A stretch of 64,000 nt of DNA from Litchfieldia alkalitelluris (GTDB taxonomy: Bacteria; Bacillota; Bacilli; Bacillales; Salisediminibacteriaceae): positions 3,337,920 to 3,401,919 of the forward strand of contig NZ_KZ119600.1 in NCBI RefSeq assembly GCF_002153425.1, given 5' to 3'. Positions 56,076-64,000 of this stretch are shown in pieces. The notes under the pieces were generated by a model, which did not search any database, had not been told where the DNA came from, and was given only the letters and a program-made list of their open reading frames with translations. A program made the translations under genes and the position numbers. Position 1 is the stretch's first letter. Each line of letters starts with the position of its first letter.

Positions 56076-57149
56076 TTATACATTTTGGCGAATCACTTCT
56101 ACCGTTTGTTTATCCGTCTTCCTTGCTAGAGTAGTGATCAATTCTTTAGCTGCTGCATAATCATCAACATGGATAATGGAAGCAGAAGTATGAATATAAC
56201 GAGAACAAATTCCTATCACTGCTGATGGAACACCATTTCCGGACATGTGTACACGTCCAGCATCAGTTCCACCTTGAGAAATAAAGAATTGATATGGAAT
56301 GTTATTAGATTCTGCCGTATCTAATATAAATTCTCGCATTCCACGATGCGTTACCATCGTTCGGTCAAAAATACGAAGTAAAGCTCCTTTTCCTAGATGA
56401 CCAAATGCATCCTTTTCACCTGAAGCATCATTCGCAGGACTAGCATCCAAGGCATAGAAAATATCTGGTTGAATCATATTAGCTGCAACTTGTGCACCAC
56501 GTAGGCCAACTTCTTCCTGTACAGTGGCACCAGAGTATAAGATATTAGGAGTTTTTTCATCTTTTAATTCCTTTAAAAGCTCGATAGACAATCCAACTCC
56601 ATATCGGTTATCCCACGCTTTAGAGAGAAGTTTCTTTTCATTGGCCATTTTTTGCATCGGGCAAACAGGAACTATTTGTTGACCTGGCTTAATCCCGATT
56701 CTCTCTGCGTCCTCTTTATCATCTGCCCCGATATCTATGTACATATTTTTTATGTCCATTGGCTTTTTTCGTTTTGCTTCATCTAATAGATGTGGTGGAA
56801 TAGAACCAATGACTCCAATAACAGGACCATTATCTGTCATAATTTGCAATCTTTGTGCTAATAAAACTTGGCTCCACCAGCCTCCTAATGTTTGAAAACG
56901 AATAAGTCCATTTTCCGTAATAGAAGTTACCATGAATCCAACTTCATCCATGTGGCCTGCGATCATTACCTTAGGGCCATTTTCATCTCCCTTTTTAACT
57001 CCAAACACGCCACCAAGTCTGTCTTGAACTATTTCATCACTATACTTTTTTAATTCCTCTTTAACAAAGGCTCTTACTTCATGCTCGAACCCTGGTGCTC
57101 CCGGTAATTGCGTTAATGTATTAAACATATCGAAAGTTTCTTTATTCAT
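56076..57149 (-). CDS. ytoP: YtoP, M42-family glutamyl/general aminopeptidase
   Basis: A 357-residue dinuclear zinc aminopeptidase of the M42 family. Metal and catalytic motifs are [49 protein letters not shown] and [16 protein letters not shown]. The displayed TTG one codon upstream is not needed: the ATG at 57149 is spaced 6 nt from AAGGAG. It is followed by ytzB on the other strand, the same local order as in B. subtilis. Confidence 0.93.
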   Translation of the reverse strand: MNKETFDMFNTLTQLPGAPGFEHEVRAFVKEELKKYSDEIVQDRLGGVFGVKKGDENGPKVMIAGHMDEVGFMVTSITENGLIRFQTLGGWWSQVLLAQRLQIMTDNGPVIGVIGSIPPHLLDEAKRKKPMDIKNMYIDIGADDKEDAERIGIKPGQQIVPVCPMQKMANEKKLLSKAWDNRYGVGLSIELLKELKDEKTPNILYSGATVQEEVGLRGAQVAANMIQPDIFYALDASPANDASGEKDAFGHLGKGALLRIFDRTMVTHRGMREFILDTAESNNIPYQFFISQGGTDAGRVHMSGNGVPSAVIGICSRYIHTSASIIHVDDYAAAKELITTLARKTDKQTVEVIRQNV

Positions 57150-57433
57150 CAAATTCTCCTTTCAAGAATTAGTCTATGTATCATCTACTTATTTTACCGA
57201 AACATTTCTTATCTTTCCACTTTTTCGACTAACGAAATAATCTTCCTCATTTGTGAAGAAAAGATCTTTTTCTCCCTATTATCATGGCAAAATATATATG
57301 TACAATCCATATTTTTTAATTGTGCGCTTGAAATTTGGCTTTTATTTTTATCTCGGCTATACTAAATGCAGAATGATACTTTGTAAAACAGATAAAATAA
57401 ACATTGAGTTCTATTTGAAAGAAGGTGTATCAA

Positions 57434-57757
57434 ATGGGTTGGAAACGCTTTGCAGTCGGTGTTGGTGCAGGTGTTGCTGTCACCTTACTTGCAAAAAATC
57501 AATTAGAGAAAAAACAAGGTCTCCTTTCACCTGAAAAAGCTTTGAAAATGGTGAAGCAAAAAGCTGGACATCTCGGTTCAATTGACGGGTCATGGGTTCA
57601 TATGATTACAGAGGAATTCGAAAAGGATCAGCTCACGTATCAGGTGTATCGTGGTGGACTCACATGTACTGATGAGAATGGGGTAATGAGTGCATATGAG
57701 TTTTTTGTTGATGCAGCTACTGGAACAATACTTAAGTTAGAAAAACAAGAAGATTAA
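57434..57757 (+). CDS. ytzB: YtzB, small PepSY-domain protein
   Basis: A 107-residue protein with a short hydrophobic N-terminal helix (about 3-22, RFAVGVGAGVAVTLLAK) that probably anchors it in the membrane, and a PepSY-like domain (about 30-105: SPEKALKMVKQKAG, then a beta-rich part ending in VDAATGTILKLEKQ). PepSY proteins often hold peptidases or propeptides inactive. Start: ATG at 57434 after GAAGGTG; the GTG at 57425 lies in the ribosome site. Adjacent to ytoP. Confidence 0.85.
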   Translation: MGWKRFAVGVGAGVAVTLLAKNQLEKKQGLLSPEKALKMVKQKAGHLGSIDGSWVHMITEEFEKDQLTYQVYRGGLTCTDENGVMSAYEFFVDAATGTILKLEKQED

Positions 57758-57789
57758 ACAAGTAAAGTTCAAGGGCCTAGAAATTTTAT

Positions 57790-57830
57790 TTTTACATCTC
57801 CCTCTATGATGAGTGGAGATGTTTTTTATA
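57790..57830 (+). terminator. Terminator of ytzB
   Basis: ACATCTCC / GGAGATGT stem with a 13-nt loop followed by TTTTTT. Confidence 0.88.
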
Positions 57831-58430
57831 TGTAAAGATTGTATTGAGCAAATTTGGTTTAATAGTATGAATGGAGTTAGTTTCTTTGGACTAATTCTTA
57901 TTTTTTTTTGTTTTTCTTCCACGAGTTTGATTCCACAAACCCCCAACACAATTTTTATATATTAGAAAAGAGAACAGGCCGAATAATTAATTTGGACTGT
58001 TTTTTATATTGCATTATATTTATCCGCCTTAAGTAGACTAGTCACTTTTTCAAAAGAGCTATTCTTAAAAATAATCCTTTAAGTAAGTTATAAAAATAAT
58101 TATTTTAATACACTAATTATTTTTCTCTTAATCTTTTTATCTGTGAGTTATCGTTAGTTAAAATACACAAAATCAGGACTTATGCCCCAATTAAAGTAGT
58201 AACGCACTAAAGAGGAAGAGCCTATATGCCTATTTAGAATATATTTAAGTACGATATTACGACACCCCCTCCTATTTTCCAATAATTTTTTTGATTCTTT
58301 TGTATCAAGGATATCTTTCTACACTCGAAGAATTTAATATATTACGAAAAGTAAAACTTTTCATTCAACATAGCAGGAGGTGAATTTTCGAAATATTGTA
58401 ATATCTATTAAACAAAATGGAGGGATTTGT
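57831..58430. other. 600-bp AT-rich gene-free region before vpr, with an orphan terminator-like hairpin
   Basis: No convincing gene. An AACAG.CC / GG.CTGTT hairpin with a T-run (57972-58006) has no annotated gene before it. A 32-codon ORF on the plus strand beginning at 57868 runs to it, but it has no ribosome site. The vpr promoter should lie in the right half; a second, unused AGGAGGTG ribosome-like site is at 58375-58382. Confidence 0.5.
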
Positions 58431-60854
58431 TTGAAAAATCTAATGAGTAAGTATTTAATTTTGTTTTTAGTAGCAATGTTATTATTCGTAACTGGCTTTT
58501 CTACAGCAGGACAAGCTAGTCAAGGGTCTCCTGAACGATTGCCTACAATTAAAGGTGATTACGACTATTCATCTAGTGAACCAGTAACTGTAATCGTAGA
58601 ATTGAATGAACCTTCTATCATTGAAGCGAAGCATACAGGTAAAGTACAATCCAAAAATAATTTGAATAAAGTTCGAGAAAATGTGATTGAGTCTGTAAAA
58701 AAAGCTGCTCCAACCAGCTCTATCAATAATGAGTATGGTTACGTTTTTTCAGGCTTTGCAGTAGAACTACCTCAAAATGAAATTAGAAACTTAGTCGGAA
58801 TTAGTGGTATAAATGCAATATATCCAAATATTACTTATCAAGCATCAGAATTTGATCCAACGATTATAACAGCAGAAGAGTTTTCTCCAGCTATGATGGA
58901 TTCAGCTCCTTTTATTGGTTCAGAAGAAGCTTGGGATTTAGGTTTTACTGGAGAAGGAGTAACAGTAGCTGTTATCGATACTGGGGTAGATTATACACAC
59001 CCGGACCTAGCCCATGCATTTGGAGATTATAAAGGATGGGATTTTGTAGATAACGATAATGATCCACAGGAAACACCAGCGGATGATCCTAGAGGCGATT
59101 CAACAAATCATGGTACACATGTTGCTGGAACAATTGCAGCAAATGGTGAGATTAAAGGTGTAGCACCAGATGCGACACTTTTAGGTTATCGTGTTCTAGG
59201 ACCTGGTGGATCTGGTACAACTGCAAATGTTCTTGCTGGGATTGAACAAGCAGTTTTAGATGGAGCAGATGTAATGAACTTATCTCTTGGAGCAAATGTG
59301 AATGACCCTGACTACGCTACTTCATTGGCTCTTGACTGGGCAATGGCAGAAGGTGTTGTAGCCGTTACTTCAAATGGTAATTCAGGTCCTAACCCTTGGA
59401 CTGTTGGTTCACCTGGTACAAGCCGTGAAGCAATATCAGTTGGTGCAACTCAACTACCTTATAACGTATTTGATGTGGAAATTTCAACTGATGGAGAAGT
59501 TGATTATCCATCTGCTGAAGTGATGGGACACCCTAGTGAGGAAGCTTTGTTAGGGCTAAATGACGGAGAATATGAATTTGTTCACGTAGGTCTTGGAAGT
59601 TCGGAGGAATTCGATGAAGTTGATGTAGAAGGTAAAATTGCATTGATTGAGCGTGGAGAGTTTGCTTTTGTTGAAAAAGCAACAAATGCAGCTAACGCTG
59701 GTGCTGTTGGAGCTATCATCTACAATAATGTAGCAGGTGAACAGCCGAGTGTACCAGGTATGGCAGTTCCAACTATTAAGATTTCCCAACAAGATGGCGA
59801 AGCAATGCTAACTGAATTAGAAGCCGGTAATAATACAGTATCCTTTGACATTGAAGATGCTGGTTTAGTTGGAGAAACAGTGGCAGATTTTTCATCTCGC
59901 GGACCAGTGCTTGACACATGGATGATCAAGCCTGATGTTTCAGCCCCTGGAGTGAATATTACAAGTACCGTTCCAACACATAATCCAGAAGCACCACATG
60001 GATACGCAGCAATGCAGGGAACAAGTATGTCTGCGCCTCATGTAGCAGGTGCCGCTGCATTACTTCTTGAGAAGTATCCGGACTGGAGTGTGGATAACGT
60101 AAAGTCTGCATTAATGAATACTGCAGAGTCTATTACTGACCCTAATGGCGATGTCTATCCATTCAACACACAAGGTGCTGGAAGTATTCGAGTGCTAGAT
60201 GCATTAACGACAGAAACACTAGTTGTACCTGGCTCGTATTCATTTGGAACCTTTGAAAAAGAAAATGGACGTCAAGTAGAGCGACAACATTTTGAGATTC
60301 AAAACCTGTCTAGTGAAAGAAAACGTTACTCTATTGATGTTGAATTCTTCGATGGCTCAGAGCATATTCGAGTAAACACAAGTAACAATCTCAATGTCCA
60401 ACCTGGTAAAACGCAAAAGGTAAATATGAATGTCCAGGTCAATGCAAGTGGTCTTGAGTGGGGCTTCTATGAAGGATTAATTACTTTAACTCACGGTGAT
60501 GAAGTAATTGAAGTGCCAACGATACTATTTGTTGGTGACCCTAATGAAGATGAGTTTTTAATTCCACATTTAGAGGCTGGTGGATTTCAATTAACTGAAG
60601 ATGGAGTATTTAATGTTACTCTATTATTAAATAAAGACATTGATTATGCTGAGTTTATGATCTACACGCCTGGTTTAGCCCCAATTGATATACTCGATAT
60701 ATACTCGAATCTACCTGAAGGCGAAGTGAACTTACAAGTAGATGGAAAATGGCTCTTAGATCAACTTCCTGCTGGAGAATATGCACTCGTAACATGGATT
60801 GGAGCACAAGGTTCTGAAGAAGGGTATATTTTAGGATACTTCACACTAGATTAA
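58431..60854 (+). CDS. vpr: Extracellular serine protease Vpr (subtilase S8)
   Basis: An 807-residue secreted protease. In order: signal peptide (about 1-32), I9 inhibitor prodomain (about 45-130, TVIVELNEPS ... FSGFAVELP), S8 catalytic domain with the triad Asp in VAVIDTGVDYTHPDL, His in STNHGTHVAGT and Ser in QGTSMSAPHVAGA, a PA domain inserted between His and Ser (about 360-460, KIALIERG ... GAIIYNN), and a C-terminal FN3-like part. Sequence and architecture match B. subtilis Vpr. The start is the TTG 6 nt after GGAGGG; the GTG at 58380 lies inside the other AGGAGGTG. Confidence 0.95.
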   Translation: MKNLMSKYLILFLVAMLLFVTGFSTAGQASQGSPERLPTIKGDYDYSSSEPVTVIVELNEPSIIEAKHTGKVQSKNNLNKVRENVIESVKKAAPTSSINNEYGYVFSGFAVELPQNEIRNLVGISGINAIYPNITYQASEFDPTIITAEEFSPAMMDSAPFIGSEEAWDLGFTGEGVTVAVIDTGVDYTHPDLAHAFGDYKGWDFVDNDNDPQETPADDPRGDSTNHGTHVAGTIAANGEIKGVAPDATLLGYRVLGPGGSGTTANVLAGIEQAVLDGADVMNLSLGANVNDPDYATSLALDWAMAEGVVAVTSNGNSGPNPWTVGSPGTSREAISVGATQLPYNVFDVEISTDGEVDYPSAEVMGHPSEEALLGLNDGEYEFVHVGLGSSEEFDEVDVEGKIALIERGEFAFVEKATNAANAGAVGAIIYNNVAGEQPSVPGMAVPTIKISQQDGEAMLTELEAGNNTVSFDIEDAGLVGETVADFSSRGPVLDTWMIKPDVSAPGVNITSTVPTHNPEAPHGYAAMQGTSMSAPHVAGAAALLLEKYPDWSVDNVKSALMNTAESITDPNGDVYPFNTQGAGSIRVLDALTTETLVVPGSYSFGTFEKENGRQVERQHFEIQNLSSERKRYSIDVEFFDGSEHIRVNTSNNLNVQPGKTQKVNMNVQVNASGLEWGFYEGLITLTHGDEVIEVPTILFVGDPNEDEFLIPHLEAGGFQLTEDGVFNVTLLLNKDIDYAEFMIYTPGLAPIDILDIYSNLPEGEVNLQVDGKWLLDQLPAGEYALVTWIGAQGSEEGYILGYFTLD

Positions 60855-60865
60855 ATAACAAAAAC

Positions 60866-60901
60866 TAAATGCTTAGGGATTTCCCCTAAGCATTTTTCTT
60901 T
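60866..60901 (+). terminator. Terminator of vpr
   Basis: AATGCTTAGGG / CCCTAAGCATT stem with a 4-nt loop and TTTTTC tail. Confidence 0.9.
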
Positions 60902-60920
60902 ATTAGTCTCCGTAATAGGT

Positions 60921-61769
60921 TTACTTCCTTAATATTGCATCCTGCACTTCTTTTCCACTCTCATCCCATTTTATCGCGCGATACTTATAATCATGATAAT
61001 AAATAAACCATGCCTCTTCCTTTATTGCAGGTACTAAGTATTTTTCTTTTGCTGAAATAGAAGCCATTGGGTGATCATCATATGCCAGTACCCACAAGCT
61101 GTTTTGGTGGGCATGTGTCGGCATGAGATCAGCCATGTGAACAATCTTTTCTCCACCTCGATCAATCATCAAGATAGAATGTCCTGCACTGTGACCACCA
61201 GAATGTACTAGCTTCACGCCATTCACTACCTCTACACTTTCTTGGTATGTCTTTACTTGATGCTCAATGGGTTTCCAATTTCCTTCAAAATACGTATTAC
61301 GTGAGCGGATATTGGGCTGACGAAGTTCCTCCCACTCTGTCTTCTGAACCCAAATTGTCGCATTAGGGAATGTAGGTACTAACTTTTCACCCTCCCATTT
61401 TGCCGCTCCAGAAGCATGGTCAAAATGCATGTGTGTCATTAGAATGTGATCAATATCATCTGTAGTTAAGCCAAGTTGTTGCAAGTCTTCTTCCAATGTT
61501 GATTCTTCCGTAATACCAAAATTACGTTTTTGCTTCTCGGAAAATTTACCATTGCCGATTCCTGTTTCTACAAGCAGGTTTAATCCATCTACTTGGATAA
61601 GAATAGGATCTGTCCGTAACTCAATTTGATTTAGATCATTCACAGGATATTTGCAGGACCATAGGGGCTTAGGTACTACTCCAAACATGGCTCCCCCATC
61701 CATGTGCGTAACGCCACCATTTAGCCAAGTAAAAGTCATATCTGCCTTCTTCCACTGTTCTAATGCCAC
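60921..61769 (-). CDS. ytnP: YtnP, MBL-fold quorum-quenching-type lactonase
   Basis: A ~282-residue metallo-beta-lactamase-fold enzyme. B. subtilis YtnP degrades a streptomycete signal and acyl-homoserine lactones. The zinc motif MTHMHFDHASG, then HSGGHSAGHSI and the YHD near the C-terminus are intact, and the family's N-terminal TWLNGGVTHMDGGAMFG is present. The start is uncertain: GTG at 61769 (3 nt after GGGGGAG) gives the family's N-terminal length; GTG 61787 and ATG 61739 are alternatives. Co-directional with trmB. Confidence 0.92.
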   Translation of the reverse strand: MALEQWKKADMTFTWLNGGVTHMDGGAMFGVVPKPLWSCKYPVNDLNQIELRTDPILIQVDGLNLLVETGIGNGKFSEKQKRNFGITEESTLEEDLQQLGLTTDDIDHILMTHMHFDHASGAAKWEGEKLVPTFPNATIWVQKTEWEELRQPNIRSRNTYFEGNWKPIEHQVKTYQESVEVVNGVKLVHSGGHSAGHSILMIDRGGEKIVHMADLMPTHAHQNSLWVLAYDDHPMASISAKEKYLVPAIKEEAWFIYYHDYKYRAIKWDESGKEVQDAILRK

Positions 61770-61818
61770 ACGCTCTCCCCCATTCACAAAATTTATTTCA
61801 CTCGGAATGTTGATATAA

Positions 61819-62454
61819 TTAAAGGTGTGCTTCTACACGGTAAATCTTCATTCCCCTTTTATTGTAACGTTCCTCGTACTCCGTCATAATGTTACCTTGT
61901 ATATCACTTTTGTGTAAATCAAGACAAATATTTTTAAGCTTAAAGCCAAACTGAGATAAACTCTCAAGGGAATATTCAAATAAACCTTGATTATCAGTTT
62001 TCATATGAATTTCTCCAGTTTCCTTTAATACTTCTTTATATTGTTTCAAATACCCTTCATGTGTCAATCTGCGTTTTGCATGACGGTTTTTTGGCCAAGG
62101 ATCAGTAAAATTAATGTATAATCTGTCAATTTCATTAGGTGCGAAGAACTCAGTGAGTTCTGTTACATCTTCCTTAAGCAATCGAACATTTTGTTGAGGG
62201 TTTTCTTGGAGCCTCTCTACACCAGTGATAATGACGCTATCATATTTTTCTACACCGATAACATTCCATTCAGGGTGGGCCTCACCTAATCTTGTAACAA
62301 ATCTTCCTTTTCCAGTCCCTACTTCCACATGGATTGGGTGATTATTTCCGAAAATTTCATTCCATTTCCCACGCCACTTTCTAGGTTCAGGTTCTACAAT
62401 TTGTGGGTTCTCCACAATTACTCTTTCAGCCCATGGTTTATTTCTTAACCGCAT
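61819..62454 (-). CDS. trmB: tRNA (guanine-N7-)-methyltransferase TrmB
   Basis: A 211-residue SAM-dependent enzyme making m7G46 in tRNA. The N-terminal MRLRNKPWAE matches the family start, the SAM motif VEVGTGKGRFVTRLG is near residue 45, and INFTDPWPKNRHAKRRLTH and KTDNQGLFEYSL follow. The GTG at 62466 extends the ORF by four codons but has no better ribosome site than the ATG at 62454, which gives the family's first residues. The gene lies upstream of ytnP. Confidence 0.95.
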   Translation of the reverse strand: MRLRNKPWAERVIVENPQIVEPEPRKWRGKWNEIFGNNHPIHVEVGTGKGRFVTRLGEAHPEWNVIGVEKYDSVIITGVERLQENPQQNVRLLKEDVTELTEFFAPNEIDRLYINFTDPWPKNRHAKRRLTHEGYLKQYKEVLKETGEIHMKTDNQGLFEYSLESLSQFGFKLKNICLDLHKSDIQGNIMTEYEERYNKRGMKIYRVEAHL

Positions 62455-62625
62455 TCTTCCATTCACTCCATTAAATAAATCAATATTTTATTCCTAACCA
62501 TTCATATCATATAAGATTTTTGTGTGCTTGTAAAAAAGGATTTATGATTAACACATTTAATTTTTGGGAAAAGGGTACAAACCGGTTAAGTAAATAGTGA
62601 AAACAATTTACTGGAGGTAGACAAC

Positions 62626-62949
62626 ATGGAGAGAACGAAATTAATTAGAACACTGAAAAACCTACTAGCAGAACAGTTCGAGTTAAAGAAAGGGACAAGC
62701 ATTCATTTTCAGACGATGGACGAAATTTTAAAAGCATTAAGAGTTCAAAACATTAATGAAAATTTTACTGGAACTCTTCAAGAGATACACGCCTATGTGT
62801 CAGAAGGTCAGTTCCACCCTAATCCATATGCTCATATCCAACTCCATAAGATGAACATTGAACGCTGGGTTAAGGAATTAGAACTGTTAAGTGTTGGTGG
62901 AGGGGCTGTCACGATTGATTATGAACAACGGAAGGGGAGAGAGATTTAA
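62626..62949 (+). CDS. Small conserved-looking protein, unknown function
   Basis: A 107-residue protein with an alpha-helical look: ERTKLIRTLKNLLAEQF at the N-terminus, a middle with HFQTMDEILKALRVQ and a C-terminus ending RKGREI. I do not recognise the family. GGAGGTAG precedes the ATG. It is separated from ytzH by 67 bp on the same strand and is perhaps co-transcribed; it diverges from trmB. Confidence 0.65.
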   Translation: MERTKLIRTLKNLLAEQFELKKGTSIHFQTMDEILKALRVQNINENFTGTLQEIHAYVSEGQFHPNPYAHIQLHKMNIERWVKELELLSVGGGAVTIDYEQRKGREI

Positions 62950-63016
62950 GAATAAATTCTTCCAGGTGTCACATCCTAAACTTATTAGTGAAATAGATAT
63001 AGAAGGATGTGCTAAA

Positions 63017-63301
63017 ATGAATTACCACCACCAATTAGAGTTACTTGTAGATATCCTCGAAAATCAAACTGACGAAAACTATGGTACACACGATGAATAT
63101 GAACAGGTGGAGAGGTTGGTGAATTCTCTACTCCAAAACAATGCAGTACCACAGGACATTAAGTCTGCATTAATGGATGTGGGACAATTTGCAAGCCAGC
63201 ATGACCATGAGGGACAGAGAGGGAATTTCTCTAAACAAGAACTCAATCAATACGTTCAAAAGATTCAGTCTATAGAAAATGGATATAACACACAAATGTA
63301 A
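63017..63301 (+). CDS. ytzH: YtzH-like protein
   Basis: A 94-residue protein of the YtzH family, function unknown. It begins MNYHHQLELLVDILENQ and includes DIKSALMDVGQFASQHD. The ATG at 63017 has AAGGATG upstream. The ORF opens in frame at 62891, overlapping the previous gene, so the internal ATG is preferred. As in B. subtilis it lies beside ytmP and trmB. Confidence 0.85.
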   Translation: MNYHHQLELLVDILENQTDENYGTHDEYEQVERLVNSLLQNNAVPQDIKSALMDVGQFASQHDHEGQRGNFSKQELNQYVQKIQSIENGYNTQM

Positions 63302-63314
63302 AAAGATAAGTGGA

Positions 63315-63362
63315 ACGCAAAAAGGGGCATGATTAGCGTAAATGCCTTTCATGTCCCCTACA
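63315..63362 (-). terminator. Terminator of ytmP
   Basis: AGGGGACATGA pairs with TCATGCCCCT (one bulge) on the minus strand and is followed by TTTTTT. It lies between convergent ytzH and ytmP. Confidence 0.8.
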
Positions 63363-63370
63363 TTACATGC

Positions 63371-64000
63371 TTAAGAGTGAAGCTCCGTATCACGTAATAC
63401 ATTACATAACAGAACTTCCCATTTTTCACTATCGATTGATTCACTTTTTTGTTTAGACCATAACAGAGTATCAATACACTGTGCAATCATATACCATCTC
63501 ATACGATTCTTTAACCCTTGTGTTAAGGTTAACCCATATTCACTTAGCCATCTATCCCATTCGTTCCTAGGTACATATAGGTATAACAGGGGCGCTAAAT
63601 CAAGAGCAGGATCTGCCACAATAGCACCATCCCAATCTATGAGATAAAGGCTGTCATCACCAGACAAAATCCAATTATTATGGTTTACATCTGAATGGCA
63701 TACGACATGGTCCATTTGATCAATTTCAATCACATTTTTCTCAAGCCAGTTTAAGCTTGAGTGGACGAGATCATTATTTAGATTACATTTAAGAGCTTTA
63801 TCTTTTAAGGTTTTAAAGAACTCAGTCGGTAGAAGAGAATGATTACCCATACGCTTAAACATGTATAACAATTCCTTCGAGCGATGAATTTTTGATAGTA
63901 ATCTTGCAACGCGATCTTCTTTCATTTCAGGAGATTTTAATTCCCTACTGTTCACCCAGCGTTGCGCTGTGATAACATCTCCATTTTCTAACCGTTTTGT
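63371..64000 (-). CDS. ytmP: YtmP, aminoglycoside/choline phosphotransferase-like kinase, 5' end cut by window
   Basis: The gene continues past the right edge; about 209 C-terminal residues are visible, and reading frame stays open to base 64000. It belongs to the APH/thiamine-kinase-like family (COG0510 type). The kinase motifs are present: catalytic HxDxxxxN as VCHSDVNHNNWIL and the metal-binding LIDWDGAIVADPALDLA. The substrate is unknown; a small metabolite is likely. The apparent ATG at 63955 is internal. Locus and domain match B. subtilis YtmP. Confidence 0.9.
   Translation of the reverse strand, partial: TKRLENGDVITAQRWVNSRELKSPEMKEDRVARLLSKIHRSKELLYMFKRMGNHSLLPTEFFKTLKDKALKCNLNNDLVHSSLNWLEKNVIEIDQMDHVVCHSDVNHNNWILSGDDSLYLIDWDGAIVADPALDLAPLLYLYVPRNEWDRWLSEYGLTLTQGLKNRMRWYMIAQCIDTLLWSKQKSESIDSEKWEVLLCNVLRDTELHS

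Noticed and set aside
57868-57966. 32-codon hydrophobic ORF upstream of vpr
   Set aside because: It lacks a ribosome site and known similarity; length is within chance for this AT-rich region.

Overview
The window is one continuous stretch of chromosome from a low-GC, endospore-forming member of the Bacillaceae. Three things show this: an alpha/beta-type SASP gene (sspA) and gerW/ytfJ; a gene order that follows the Bacillus subtilis nrnA(ytqI)-to-ytmP segment almost gene for gene (recalled from memory, not aligned); and Bacillus-type regulatory elements (T-box before tyrS, S4 leader before rpsD, sigma-G-like and sigma-H-like promoters). The Na+-type stator genes motPS beside ccpA and many acidic proteins would suit a salt- or alkali-tolerant relative, but that is inference. 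No transposase, prophage, rRNA, tRNA or CRISPR array is visible.

Layout. 0-8 kb: nrnA (cut by the window start), ytpI, ytoI, ytkL, a PepQ-like peptidase, a small secreted protein, a YtkK-like SDR, a universal stress protein, a coiled-coil small protein and an EcsC-family protein. 8-17.5 kb: ackA, ytxK, tpx, gerW-ytfI, yteJ-sppA, NAD kinase, ytcJ, sspA. 17.5-27 kb: nifZ-thiI (tRNA 4-thiouridine), braB, ezrA with a small membrane partner, hisJ, refZ, ytsP (free Met-R-sulfoxide reductase), rpsD. 27-36 kb: a 52-bp tandem repeat array, tyrS with T-box, a class A PBP, acuABC, mtnN. 36-45 kb: ccpA-motP-motS, aroA, a large FtsA-like protein, ytxJ, ytxGH, an M29 aminopeptidase. 45-57 kb: murC, nicotinate phosphoribosyltransferase, sftA, ytpQ, ytpP, a PTS EIIC-like membrane protein, a lipoprotein, ytoQ, a DUF84 protein, ytoP. 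57-64 kb: ytzB, vpr, ytnP, trmB, ytzH, ytmP (cut by the window end).

The genes are mostly housekeeping: acetate metabolism and its control (ackA, acuABC, ccpA), cell wall and division (murC, PBP, ezrA, refZ, sftA, FtsA-like), redox defence (tpx, ytsP, ytxJ, ytpP), translation (rpsD, tyrS, thiI, trmB) and envelope proteolysis (sppA, vpr). Against the remembered B. subtilis order, acsA, ytpR and dgcP (ytrP) are missing from their usual places, while a PBP, mtnN, the FtsA-like gene and the nicotinate phosphoribosyltransferase are extra.

The most unusual DNA is non-coding. One is a 52-bp palindrome-bearing tandem array between rpsD and tyrS. The other is a family of large nested hairpins: an empty outer hairpin at 2.6 kb, the same hairpin carrying a second repeat in its loop at 47.7 kb, the same core in a different frame at 8.1 kb, and a shrunken derivative at 42.6 kb. 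Many long ORFs begin at a GTG or TTG that lies inside the Shine-Dalgarno sequence. For those, the start given here is the next properly spaced start codon.
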